This document shows, one piece after another, positions 1 to 8,349 of a DNA stretch of 64,000 bases (the first letter of the stretch is position 1; each line of letters opens with the position of its first letter). This DNA is from Acidisoma cellulosilyticum (GTDB taxonomy: Bacteria; Pseudomonadota; Alphaproteobacteria; Acetobacterales; Acetobacteraceae). The notes under the pieces were generated by a model. That model was not told the DNA's origin. It did no database searches and saw nothing but the letters and a program-made list of their open reading frames with translations. Made by a program: the position numbers and the translations under genes. Location: contig NZ_JAESVA010000009.1 in assembly GCF_020621385.1 (NCBI RefSeq), forward strand, positions 62,001-126,000, written 5' to 3'.

Positions 1-1
1 G

Positions 2-448
2 GCCGCGCCGGACCCCTATTGGGCGGAAATCACGACGGCGCGCTGGGGCAAGGAACGCGCCAATAATACCTATCGCTTCGGCACTCTGGTGCGGGACGGT
101 GCGCGCATTACCTTCGGCACCGACTGGCCGGCGGCGAGCCATTACAGCACCTATCGGCCGCTGGAGGCGATCGAGGTCGGGGTGACGCGTTGCGAGCTTG
201 GCGCCGTCGGCCAGACCCCGCTGCCGCCGCAGGATGAGCGGATCACTCTGCCGCAGGCGATCCATGCCAATACGCTGGCGGCGGCGCACCAGATCCGCCT
301 GGATCACAAGGTCGGATCGATCGAGGTCGGGAAGGATGCGGATCTGATCGTGCTCGACCGCAACCTGTTCGAAGCCAAGCCGGAGCAGATCCATCAGGCA
401 AAGGTGCTGCTGACGCTGATGGGCGGACAGATTCGCTATGAAGCCTGA
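2..448 (+). CDS. Amidohydrolase family protein, C-terminal part (5' end outside window)
   Basis: The reading frame is open from the first bases of the window, so this is the last ~148 residues of a longer protein. It contains the segment FGTDWPAA followed by HANTLAAAHQ and a closing VGSIEVGKDADLIVLDRN block. These are typical of YtcJ-like amidohydrolase family 3 enzymes, where GTDWP carries the conserved metal-site Asp and the end forms the beta-sandwich. Substrate cannot be told. It ends 15 bases before the ammonia-lyase-like gene on the same strand, so the two are probably co-transcribed. Confidence 0.8.
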   Translation, partial: AAPDPYWAEITTARWGKERANNTYRFGTLVRDGARITFGTDWPAASHYSTYRPLEAIEVGVTRCELGAVGQTPLPPQDERITLPQAIHANTLAAAHQIRLDHKVGSIEVGKDADLIVLDRNLFEAKPEQIHQAKVLLTLMGGQIRYEA

Positions 449-463
449 TCGGGTCTGATCGGC

Positions 464-2002
464 ATGCTGGAGATCGGGGATTGCGCGATCGACCTGGCCC
501 AGATCGTAAAGGCAACCGCGCAGTCCACGCAAATCCGCCTCAGCCCTGCCGCGCACGCCCGTGTGGCGGCGTCGCGCGCGGTGGTGGAAGCCTATGCGGC
601 GGGAGATGAGCCGGTCTATGGGCTGAATACCGGGCTTGGCGGCAATCTCGGCTATCGGCTTGACCCCGCATCGCTCGCGGCCTTTCAGATCCAGATGATC
701 AGGGGACGGACGATCGGCGTGGGGCCGCTGTTTTCCCAGGCCGTCTCGCGCCGGCAGTTGCTTTGCCGGATCATTGGCCTGGCCCAGGGCGGCGCGGGCA
801 TTTCCCCGGCCGTGCTGGACGGGATGATCGCCATATTCAATCGCGGCGTCACGCCCGCCATGCCGGGTCGCGGCTCGATCGGGGCCGGTGATCTCGGCCT
901 TGCCGCCCATATGGGCGCGGTCGTGATCGGGCGTGGTCAGGCCTGGTTCGCGGACAGGCTGATGCCGGGTGCCGAAGCCTTGGCCGCCGCCGGTCTGTCG
1001 CCTGTGGTGCTCGGTCCCAAGGATGCGCTGGGCATCCTCAACACCAGTGCCGTGACCTGTGGCCATGCCGCCAGCGTTCTGGCGGATCTTGCCGATCTCC
1101 TCATCTTCGCCACCACCGCCGCGGCCTTGTCGATGGAAGGCTATGCCGCCAATCCCACGATCTTCGACGCGCGCCTGGCGGCCGCGCGCCCGGCCGATGG
1201 GCAGACCCGCGCGGCTGCGATGTTCAGGCAAATCCTGGCGGGCAGCTATCTGCATGACGCGCCGTCGCGCTCGATCCAGGATGCCTTGTCATTCCGGGTT
1301 CTGTCCCAGATCTATGGGCCGACGCTGGCGGCCTTCGATACTGCGGTCGAAGCCGTGACGCTTGAAATCAATGCTGCCGCCGACAATCCCCTTGTGCTCG
1401 CCGAGGACAGGGTGATCCTCTCGACCGCAAATTTCCACACGCCCGCGATCGCCCTTGCCTTCGACAGTCTGGCTATAGCACTTTGCCATCTTGCCAGTGC
1501 CAGTCTTCAGCGGACGATCAAGCTGATGGATCCGCGCCTGTCCGGCCTGCCCAAATATCTGTCCCCGGTCGGCGGCGCATCGGTCGGGTTCAATGCGCTG
1601 CAAAAGACAGCATCCTATCTCCATGCGGAAATTCGGCTGAAGGCGACGCCGGCCAGCCTCGATTCCGTTCCGGTTTCCGAGACGGTCGAGGACCATGCGC
1701 CGAATACGCCGCTGACGATCCGCAAGCTTGAGGAGCAAGTGCTGGTGCTCCGTCTGCTGATCGCGATCGAGGCGCTGACGGCGGCGCAAGCCGTGGATCT
1801 GCGCGGTCAGCCGGTTTTGTCGGCGCCCACGGCCGCCCTGCATGCGGCCATCCGGGCAAGCTTGCCGATGCTTGACGAGGACCGTGAAATCGGCCCGGAC
1901 GTCGACCGCGTCAATGATATCGCGCAGGATGCGGAGGTGTTGGCGGCGCTGCGCGGGTATTTCCTCGGCCTGTCGCTCAATCCGCTTTTGGCCGGCGGTT
2001 GA
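464..2002 (+). CDS. HAL/PAL-like ammonia-lyase homologue lacking the MIO-forming Ala-Ser-Gly triad
   Basis: 512 residues, the usual size for histidine/phenylalanine ammonia-lyases. Family landmarks are present: YGLNTGLG with Tyr52, ILN with Asn193, a QD..S.R block at 272-278, NFH with Phe324, and an EDH at 409-411. The motif that normally reads GSxGASGDL, whose Ala-Ser-Gly cyclises to the electrophilic MIO cofactor, here reads GSIGAGDLGL (137-146): the serine is absent. The Tyr that normally follows QDP is also replaced (QDAL). It should therefore not act as a standard MIO ammonia-lyase. The preceding amidohydrolase suggests a shared catabolic role; the actual reaction is unknown. Confidence 0.8.
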   Translation: MLEIGDCAIDLAQIVKATAQSTQIRLSPAAHARVAASRAVVEAYAAGDEPVYGLNTGLGGNLGYRLDPASLAAFQIQMIRGRTIGVGPLFSQAVSRRQLLCRIIGLAQGGAGISPAVLDGMIAIFNRGVTPAMPGRGSIGAGDLGLAAHMGAVVIGRGQAWFADRLMPGAEALAAAGLSPVVLGPKDALGILNTSAVTCGHAASVLADLADLLIFATTAAALSMEGYAANPTIFDARLAAARPADGQTRAAAMFRQILAGSYLHDAPSRSIQDALSFRVLSQIYGPTLAAFDTAVEAVTLEINAAADNPLVLAEDRVILSTANFHTPAIALAFDSLAIALCHLASASLQRTIKLMDPRLSGLPKYLSPVGGASVGFNALQKTASYLHAEIRLKATPASLDSVPVSETVEDHAPNTPLTIRKLEEQVLVLRLLIAIEALTAAQAVDLRGQPVLSAPTAALHAAIRASLPMLDEDREIGPDVDRVNDIAQDAEVLAALRGYFLGLSLNPLLAGG

Positions 2003-2017
2003 CGCGGGCGCAGAGCG

Positions 2018-2890
2018 TCATCGGCGGTCCAAAGCGCCGCGGTCTGCCCAGGTTTCCCGGACCAAAGCCAAGGCCTGACCAGCCAATTTATGTGAATCGG
2101 TAAACACATCGCGCCAGATGGCGAGGGCGTTTGCGTGATCTTCCGCGAGCTTCGACCGAGCGAAAGCCTCGACACCGATGAGACCATCATAGCCCGCGTC
2201 CAGAACTTGCCCCAAGGCCAGGCGCAGATCGAGCGCGCCTTCCAGAAGACCGCCACGGTGACTTTGGCAAAGTTCAAAATAAAACAGAGAGGGCAGAGCC
2301 TTATGGATCGCCGCTCTCACGTCTGTCTCCTCGATGCTCATATGGAATGTATCGAGATGAAGACCGATATTGGGGCTTCCGGCCAGCCTTAAATATTCTA
2401 TTGCCTGATCAACCGTATTGATGGCGTTGCTCTCATATCGGTTGACGATTTCGATGGCCAGGCGCACGCCGCATGCCGCACCGAATCCAGCCACCTCGGC
2501 CAGCGTTTCCGCGCTGGCCCGGAACGTGTCACGCCGTATGGGGGCGTCTGCTTTCGCGATCCTGCCATAAAGAACGCCGTTGATCTGCGTCGATCCCATA
2601 TCGCGCGCCATGCGGATGCTGTTTTCCAGATGCGCGCGCCCTTTTTGCCGGACGGTAGGGTCTGGGGATGTCAGGTCGCCGTCAGGCGGCAGACCCGAGG
2701 TATTGATCGGCTTGATCTGGCCGGACGCGAAGACGCGGGCAATGGCGCTGACATCGCGCCTGTCCATTTTACGAAGCGGGATTGCTAAATGGCTGTAGCC
2801 AATGTCCTCGGCGGCCGCCAGGATCGATCGCAGGTTATCCCCGCCGATCTCTCCGCCCCACACGCCGACGTGTATGGCCGTCCCGCTCAT
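2018..2890 (-). CDS. Sugar phosphate isomerase/epimerase, D-tagatose/L-ribulose 3-epimerase-like
   Basis: 290-residue TIM-barrel protein of the xylose-isomerase-like superfamily. The metal-binding segments of ketose 3-epimerases can be seen: LAIEIVNRYES (first Glu ligand) and LHLDTFHMSIEE (Asp and His ligands), with a later IGVEAF Glu. Such enzymes interconvert free ketoses at C3 through an ene-diol with Mn or Co. The gene is convergent with the ammonia-lyase-like gene and 15 bases from its end. Exact sugar is not readable; the family also includes 2-keto-myo-inositol-type enzymes. Confidence 0.75.
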   Translation of the reverse strand: MSGTAIHVGVWGGEIGGDNLRSILAAAEDIGYSHLAIPLRKMDRRDVSAIARVFASGQIKPINTSGLPPDGDLTSPDPTVRQKGRAHLENSIRMARDMGSTQINGVLYGRIAKADAPIRRDTFRASAETLAEVAGFGAACGVRLAIEIVNRYESNAINTVDQAIEYLRLAGSPNIGLHLDTFHMSIEETDVRAAIHKALPSLFYFELCQSHRGGLLEGALDLRLALGQVLDAGYDGLIGVEAFARSKLAEDHANALAIWRDVFTDSHKLAGQALALVRETWADRGALDRR

Positions 2891-3253
2891 GGGCGTTCTC
2901 CTCTATCGCAAGGAGTAATAGGGACGAAGGTCGCAGGCGCGCAAGGTCAGGGCAGCACCATCCACAGAGCGCAAACGAATGGCAGCGCCATCGCACGCCA
3001 TGAGGTGGTGGAAACAATCATATTTCAGCACCATGAACGTTCAATTCACCATCCCGATTATCGGATGGGATAATATAAAAATAACCATTGAAAATATATG
3101 TTTAAAAAATAGGTTTTGCACGAGAGTAAAGTCAGGTTAAACTGTAGAAAATGCGAAATAATCGATCGCTTTTAGTGATCGGAATCATCTCCAAGCACTG
3201 TTAGTTCAGTAAAACCATTCAGAGATAAGGAGAAAGCTAAGGAGAGAATGCGG
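2891..3253. other. AT-rich divergent intergenic region between epimerase and YeiH genes
   Basis: This gap of about 360 bases must hold promoters for both flanking genes. The half from about 3000 to 3240 is clearly richer in A and T than the genes. A candidate plus-strand promoter is TTGCAC at 3116-3121, a 16-base spacer and TAAACT at 3138-3143. Two small inverted repeats are present: CCATCC/GGATGG at 3049-3054/3063-3068, and CGATCGCT/AGTGATCG (one mismatch) at 3163-3170/3174-3181. The second could be an operator just upstream of the YeiH gene. No convincing small gene was seen. Confidence 0.4.
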
Positions 3254-4348
3254 ATGAAGCGACCTCTAGCCGAGAAAAGCTGGCCGATTATTCTACCACC
3301 GCTCTCGGGCGCGGTATTGCCTGGGGTCGCCTTGTCTTGCGGTGTCACCGTGATCGCCTTTGGCTTGCAGTTTCTTGAAGCCGGCCAGCTTGGCAAGGTT
3401 TGGTTGGAAGCGCTGGTGCTCGCCATTCTGCTCGGGACCATTATTCGCACCATCTGGAAGCCCAGCAAGTATTGGCAGGTGGGCGTCAGATTCAGCGGCA
3501 AATATTTTCTTGAAGTCGCCGTCGTCTGCCTCGGCCTGTCCGTCAGCGCCAAAACAATTTTCGCGGCCGGTCCGGCTCTTCTTGTCGGGATCGCCGGGGT
3601 GGTTGCCTTCGCGATCCTGCTCAGCCTCGGGATCGGCAGGCTTTTGCGATTGCCGCCGCGCATAGCCTTGCTGATCGCTTGCGGCAATTCGATTTGCGGT
3701 AATTCCGCGATTGCCGCCGTGGCTTCGGTGATCGGCGCGGAGGGGGATGACGTTGCGGCGTCGATCGCCTTCACCGCTGTCTTTGGCATCATTGTCGTGG
3801 TCGGGCTGCCCTTCCTGGGACCCGTGTTGAATATGCACGGAGCGCTGTATGGCGCTTTCGCCGGGCTGACGGTTTACGCGGTTCCCCAGGTCATCGCGGC
3901 GGCCGCGCCACTGGGCGCCACGGCCGTTCAGATGGGCACCTTGGTGAAGCTCGTTCGTGTGCTGATGCTCGGGCCCGTTTGCCTGGTCATATCCCTGACG
4001 ATGGCGCGGGCGGTGGCGGAACAGGGATTGGGACAAGATAGCCTGGGCATGGCCGCCACGGCGCGGAAACGGCCCAAGCTGACGCAGCTGGTGCCTTGGT
4101 TCATCTGGGGGTTTGTCGCCTTGATCGTGCTGCGATCGGCGAGCCTGGTTCCCCATGCCTTGATCAAACCGGCGGAAACGACGGCCACGCTCCTCACCGT
4201 TGTTTCGATGGCGGCGCTCGGCCTCGGCGTCGATATCAGAGCCGTCGCTCAATCGGGTGCGCGCGTGACGGCGACGGTCATATTGTCCTTGGCGGCTCTG
4301 GGCGTTGTAAGCTTGGCCCTGCTCAGCTGCTTGCATCTGGGGCAATAG
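3254..4348 (+). CDS. YeiH/UPF0324 family putative sulfate exporter, integral membrane
   Basis: 364 residues from the ATG at 3254, chosen because AAGGAG at 3239-3244 lies 9 bases upstream; an ATG at 3248 in the same frame is too close to that site. The protein is almost entirely hydrophobic with about ten membrane segments and contains the family signature CGNSICGNSA at 143-152. YeiH-type proteins are proposed sulfate/sulfonate exporters of the inner membrane, often linked to breakdown of sulfonated compounds. Here it lies between carbohydrate genes, so a sulfosugar link is conceivable but only an inference. Confidence 0.8.
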   Translation: MKRPLAEKSWPIILPPLSGAVLPGVALSCGVTVIAFGLQFLEAGQLGKVWLEALVLAILLGTIIRTIWKPSKYWQVGVRFSGKYFLEVAVVCLGLSVSAKTIFAAGPALLVGIAGVVAFAILLSLGIGRLLRLPPRIALLIACGNSICGNSAIAAVASVIGAEGDDVAASIAFTAVFGIIVVVGLPFLGPVLNMHGALYGAFAGLTVYAVPQVIAAAAPLGATAVQMGTLVKLVRVLMLGPVCLVISLTMARAVAEQGLGQDSLGMAATARKRPKLTQLVPWFIWGFVALIVLRSASLVPHALIKPAETTATLLTVVSMAALGLGVDIRAVAQSGARVTATVILSLAALGVVSLALLSCLHLGQ

Positions 4349-4574
4349 CCAGAGGCTTGCGGCAAGAGGCCGGAAATTTCACAAAATTCGGCGTTAATAT
4401 TAAAATTCGACAGTAAATTTTTGTTATTAATTGGCATTAATCGAGTTTTTATGTAGTAAAAATACCCCAAATTCTCGAACGATGGGCTTATCTTCTGCGT
4501 CGGTCATGAAATCGACCAGCAAATGCCGCTCAGGGCACAAGCGGCGTCTTAGCTCTCTGGCGTTTTTGGCAGCT

Positions 4575-4604
4575 TTGACTTAGAAATAATGCCAGACGTC
4601 TAAG
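4575..4604 (+). promoter_or_regulatory. Candidate promoter and operator of the LacI-family gene
   Basis: TTGACT at 4575-4580 is a good -35 box. The -10 position about 17 bases later is occupied by GTCTAA, a weak match. The palindrome AGACGTCT (4594-4601) and the wider arms CTTAGA/TCTAAG (4579-4584 and 4599-4604) overlap it, 16 bases before the start codon at 4620. This arrangement fits autorepression by the encoded LacI protein, which is inference. Confidence 0.4.
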
Positions 4605-4619
4605 CTAAGGTCATATCGG

Positions 4620-5624
4620 ATGCTCGAAAAACCGGTCACGATGCAGGATATTGCCAAGCGATCCGGTGTGGCCGCGATTACTGTCTCGCGGGCGCTGCGC
4701 GGCGAAGCGTCGGTTACTGCGGAGACGCGCGGGCTGATCGAGAAGGCAGCCGACGAACTCGGTTATATCTACAATCATACCGCGCGCGCCTTCTCCAAGA
4801 GAGGCAGCAAGCTGATCGCCTTGGTGATTCCGACGATCTCGAACTCCGTTTTCGAATCGACGATCGACGGATTGAGCGAGATTTTTTCCGCCGCCGGTTA
4901 TGCCATTACAATCGGCAGCAGCGGCTTTTCAAGAACCGAAGAAGAGCGGATCGTAAAGAGCCTTCTGGGCTATGGGCCTGAAGCGATTATCCTGGTGGGT
5001 TTCACCCATACGCCGGCGACGGTCGAGCTTCTGAAGCGGTCAAAAATTCCGGTCGTTGAAATGTGGAATTATGGGTTCGACGCCATCGACATGGCCGTCG
5101 GCTTTTCCAATTTCCAGGCCGCCAAAAGCATGACGAGCTATCTGATTCGCAAAGGATATCGGAAGATCGGTTATGCCGGCGGCACCCAGACAGACAATGA
5201 CCGGACGCAACAGCGTGAAGCCGGCTATCGGGAGGCGGTGATGAGTGCCGGGCTGGAGGTGATGGAGAATTGGGTCAGCTCTCCCCCGATCGAGCTGTCG
5301 AGCGGTGCCGAAATCGCCCGTCGCTTCGCAAGTGCCGATGACAGGCCTGAAGCTTTGTTTATCGCGAGCGACATCATCGCGGCCGGGTTCATGCTTGAAT
5401 GCGCCCGGCTGGCGCTCAAAATTCCCAATGATGTCGCGATCGCCGGATTTGATGACGCAGCCCTTGCGAAAGCGGTGGAGCCGCCTTTGACAACGGTCCG
5501 CGTTCCGCAGCGTGAGATTGGTCTGGTCACGGCCCAGATGATTGTCGATCGCCTGGCCGGTAAGACAATCACCGATCCGGTCAGGGATCTTGGGTTTGAG
5601 ATCATTATCCGCGGCACGTCCTGA
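4620..5624 (+). CDS. LacI-family transcriptional regulator
   Basis: 334 residues. The N-terminus is a classic LacI helix-turn-helix plus hinge helix (TMQDIAKRSGVAAITVSRALRG is the HTH region, about residues 8-29). A periplasmic-binding-protein-like effector domain follows, starting at LIALVIPTISNSVF and ending with TTVRVPQREIG. It is convergent with the minus-strand ABC importer genes and is the only sugar-type repressor in the first 17 kb. It is therefore the natural candidate to control the divergent promoters at 9.8-9.95 kb. The effector is unknown, presumably a sugar or sugar acid. Confidence 0.88.
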   Translation: MLEKPVTMQDIAKRSGVAAITVSRALRGEASVTAETRGLIEKAADELGYIYNHTARAFSKRGSKLIALVIPTISNSVFESTIDGLSEIFSAAGYAITIGSSGFSRTEEERIVKSLLGYGPEAIILVGFTHTPATVELLKRSKIPVVEMWNYGFDAIDMAVGFSNFQAAKSMTSYLIRKGYRKIGYAGGTQTDNDRTQQREAGYREAVMSAGLEVMENWVSSPPIELSSGAEIARRFASADDRPEALFIASDIIAAGFMLECARLALKIPNDVAIAGFDDAALAKAVEPPLTTVRVPQREIGLVTAQMIVDRLAGKTITDPVRDLGFEIIIRGTS

Positions 5625-5675
5625 TAGTGGCGGATCGCTGCCGCATTAGCATCTCCAGACGGTCTCTCAGGACGA

Positions 5676-5708
5676 GAGGCGAGGGGGGAGGATCACCCCC
5701 CTCGCTTC
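5676..5708. terminator. Hairpin between convergent LacI and ABC permease genes
   Basis: A perfect 10-bp stem, GCGAGGGGGG (5679-5688) with CCCCCCTCGC (5696-5705), closes a 7-base loop and can be extended outward by three more pairs, one of them G-T. It lies in the 99-base gap between two converging genes, the expected place for a bidirectional terminator. There is no clear T-tract on either side, so its efficiency is uncertain. Confidence 0.6.
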
Positions 5709-5723
5709 ATCGGACCAGACAGC

Positions 5724-6746
5724 TTACTTGACGATCTGTTGCAGGCTCACACGGTCGATCGTGGTCAGCACGGCAATGACGATCACCACGCCCTTGACGA
5801 TTTCCTGTGTGAATGGCGAGACGCCGCATACGTTCAGCCCATTGCTGAGGACGGTGATCAGCGCGACGCCCAAAATGGTCCGGGACGCGCCGCCCACGCC
5901 ACCGGACAGGGATGTGCCGCCAACCACGATCGCCGCGATGGAATCCAGCAGATAGCCGTCACCCAGGGACGGTGTGGCAGAGCCCAGCCGGGCGAGAAGA
6001 AAATATCCGCCGATCGCGGCAAAGACGCTGGAGAGCATGAAGGCGTAGGTTTTGTATCGCGTCACCGCAATGCCGCTCAATTGAGCAACACGCTCACCGC
6101 CGCCGATGGCGACGATATACCGACCGAAGCGGCTATGGGAATTGGCAACCGCGAGTGCCCCCCAAGCCAGTACCGCCAGGAGCAGAACATTCGGGATCAT
6201 AGGAATGATCTGTCCATTGGCGATCTCGGAAATGGCGTCGTTATCGACCAGAAGGGCAGAACCATCGAGCACGTGCAGCATGACACCGGTAAAAACCGAT
6301 CCGGATGCAAGTGTCGCGATGAAGGACGGGACCCGCAGGACCGTGGACAGCAAAGCGTTGACGAGGCCGCAGACCGCCCCCAGCACGAGGGTCGCGACAA
6401 AAGCCAATCCGGGTGACATGCCAAAGGTCTGCAGCAGCACGGCCCCCAAGGCCGCTGACAGAGTCGCCACAGCTGCGACGGAGAGATCGATACTGCCCAT
6501 CAGCACGACAAAGGTCGCGCCCAGGGAAATCAACAGAAGCGGGCCAGCCTGCGCACCCATAACCGTTATGTTCAGGCCAGACACGAAGGCGTGCTGCTTG
6601 AACGCGAAATAGCCGATGAGAACCGCAAGCGCGACCAATGGCAGCCAGGTGGCGCGCTGCTCCCGGGAGATGACAAATCGAAAGCGCTTATCCGCGGCGG
6701 GCGCGGCCCCGAAATCGTCGAGTGTCGTGGTCTGTTTATGTGCCAT
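5724..6746 (-). CDS. Sugar ABC transporter permease, RbsC/BPD_transp_2 family
   Basis: 340 residues, full length for the family. The N-terminal ~30 residues are hydrophilic; then there are about ten membrane segments. Landmarks of ribose-type permeases are GSIDLSVAAVATLSAALGA in the first half and LDSIAAIVVGGTSLSGGVGG near the C-terminus. It would form the inner-membrane channel for the ATPase (6769-8346) and binding protein (8350-9627) encoded upstream in the same operon. Gap to the ATPase gene is 22 bases. Confidence 0.88.
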   Translation of the reverse strand: MAHKQTTTLDDFGAAPAADKRFRFVISREQRATWLPLVALAVLIGYFAFKQHAFVSGLNITVMGAQAGPLLLISLGATFVVLMGSIDLSVAAVATLSAALGAVLLQTFGMSPGLAFVATLVLGAVCGLVNALLSTVLRVPSFIATLASGSVFTGVMLHVLDGSALLVDNDAISEIANGQIIPMIPNVLLLAVLAWGALAVANSHSRFGRYIVAIGGGERVAQLSGIAVTRYKTYAFMLSSVFAAIGGYFLLARLGSATPSLGDGYLLDSIAAIVVGGTSLSGGVGGASRTILGVALITVLSNGLNVCGVSPFTQEIVKGVVIVIAVLTTIDRVSLQQIVK

Positions 6747-6768
6747 GCAACATTGTCCGCGGATGATT

Positions 6769-8346
6769 TCAATGAAGAGACTGAGCTTGGCTGCGGCCGA
6801 TCATCAACGCCACCAGCTCATGCTCGTTGAGAGCGTGACTGCGATTATCGAGATTGGCAACCAATCCGCCGTCGCGCATGATCAGAACGCGGTCGCTGAG
6901 GCGAATGAGCTCGGGCAGATCATCGGTGACATAAAGGATGCTGGTGCCCCGCGCGGCCAGAGCCAGGAGGTGGCGATAGATCTCGACCTTCGCTCCGACA
7001 TCGACGCCGGCGGTCGGATTCTCAATCAGCATCACCCGCGGGTCGCGGTGAATCCACTTTGCCAAGGCAACCTTCTGTTGATTGCCGCCGCTCAATGACC
7101 CGACAGTCTGCTCCGGGCTCGCCTTGATCGCCAATTCCTTGATCATCGCCTTCGTCACGGCCTGTTCGTGCCGTCCGCGCCAGATGCCGATCCGGTTGCT
7201 GAAGCCGAGCGCACCGCTATGGCCACTTGCCAGAGAAATATTGGAGGCGACGCTGAGGGCGCCCACGATCGCTTCGCGCCCGCGATCGCTGGGAACGAAG
7301 GCGATGCCGAGATCCTTCCGCGCTTTCAGGCTGCCCAGAAGCGGGCGCCCGTCCAAGGTGACGCCGCCGCCGCTGGCGCGCATGTCACCCGCGATAAGCC
7401 GCAGCAGATGGTTCTTGCCTGAGCCGAGCAACCCGCCGATGCCAACGATCTCGCCTGTCCCGATTTCCAGGCTGACATGATCCACCTCGGCCCGCCTTAT
7501 ATGCGCATCCTTGGCGGCGGTCGCATATATCGTCAGGTCTTTTGCGACCAGTCTTGGCGGCGCGTCTGATCGCGCACGGGGCTTCACCTCGGCCAGGTTT
7601 TGGACATCCCGTCCGACCATCATCCGATGCAATTTGTCCTCGTCAAATTCAGCGGTTGCGCCGGCACCGACGACATGCCCATCCTTCAGGACCACAATCC
7701 GGTCGCAGACGTCGAAAAGTTCCTGAAGCCGGTGGGAGACGAAGGCGACCCCGGCACCGGATGCCTTGAGCTGTCGCATGCGGCTGAGCAGCAAGGTCAC
7801 TTCGGATCGGGTAAGGCCGGTCGTGGGCTCGTCAAACAGAACATAGCCCGACGACAGACCAAGAATGCTGGGCAGCAGCGTGGCCTTTCCAACCTCAAGC
7901 GCCTGGCGCGTCGGAAAGTCGTATTTATGCATCACGTCGCGGACATCGACACGCAATTGCATATCCGCGACCAGCTTGCGCGCAAGCTGGATCATGGCGG
8001 ACTTATTCAAAAGCCCGAAGCGAAGGAATTTCGATTCATGCCCAAGAAACAGATTTTCATAGACGCGTAAATTGGGAATGGTTGCGGGATCCTGGAAGAT
8101 TCGCCAGATACCCTTCAGATTAGCCTCATTGTAGTTCTTGACGGCGAGGGCCTCGCCATCAACCGTGACGCTGCCGGACGTCGCGTGAAGGGTCCCGGAC
8201 AGGATGTTCAGGAGTGTGGACTTGCCTGCGCCGTTCTCTCCGATAATGCCGACGATCTCGCCGGAACGGATGCTGAGATCCACATTTTTCAGAGCGACAA
8301 AGCTTGAAAAAGCAAAGGTAAGGCCCTTCACGCTCAGTTCCGACAT
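6769..8346 (-). CDS. Sugar ABC transporter ATP-binding protein with two ABC domains (RbsA/MglA type)
   Basis: 525 residues with two fused nucleotide-binding domains. NBD1 has a normal Walker A (GENGAGKST, 36-44) and Walker B (FDEPT) but its signature motif is degenerate. NBD2 has a good LSGGNQQK signature, whereas its Walker A reads GLLGSGKN and its Walker B reads LIENPT instead of LLDEPT. So one composite site (NBD1 Walker A/B with NBD2 signature) looks catalytic and the other degenerate. It energises import together with the permease and binding protein of the same minus-strand operon; the binding-protein gene ends 3 bases upstream. Confidence 0.88.
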   Translation of the reverse strand: MSELSVKGLTFAFSSFVALKNVDLSIRSGEIVGIIGENGAGKSTLLNILSGTLHATSGSVTVDGEALAVKNYNEANLKGIWRIFQDPATIPNLRVYENLFLGHESKFLRFGLLNKSAMIQLARKLVADMQLRVDVRDVMHKYDFPTRQALEVGKATLLPSILGLSSGYVLFDEPTTGLTRSEVTLLLSRMRQLKASGAGVAFVSHRLQELFDVCDRIVVLKDGHVVGAGATAEFDEDKLHRMMVGRDVQNLAEVKPRARSDAPPRLVAKDLTIYATAAKDAHIRRAEVDHVSLEIGTGEIVGIGGLLGSGKNHLLRLIAGDMRASGGGVTLDGRPLLGSLKARKDLGIAFVPSDRGREAIVGALSVASNISLASGHSGALGFSNRIGIWRGRHEQAVTKAMIKELAIKASPEQTVGSLSGGNQQKVALAKWIHRDPRVMLIENPTAGVDVGAKVEIYRHLLALAARGTSILYVTDDLPELIRLSDRVLIMRDGGLVANLDNRSHALNEHELVALMIGRSQAQSLH

Positions 8347-8349
8347 GTG

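Noticed and set aside
3293-4345. 350-codon minus-strand ORF opposite the YeiH gene
   Set aside because: Rich in Arg, Gln and His, as expected for the mirror frame of a membrane protein; no motif.
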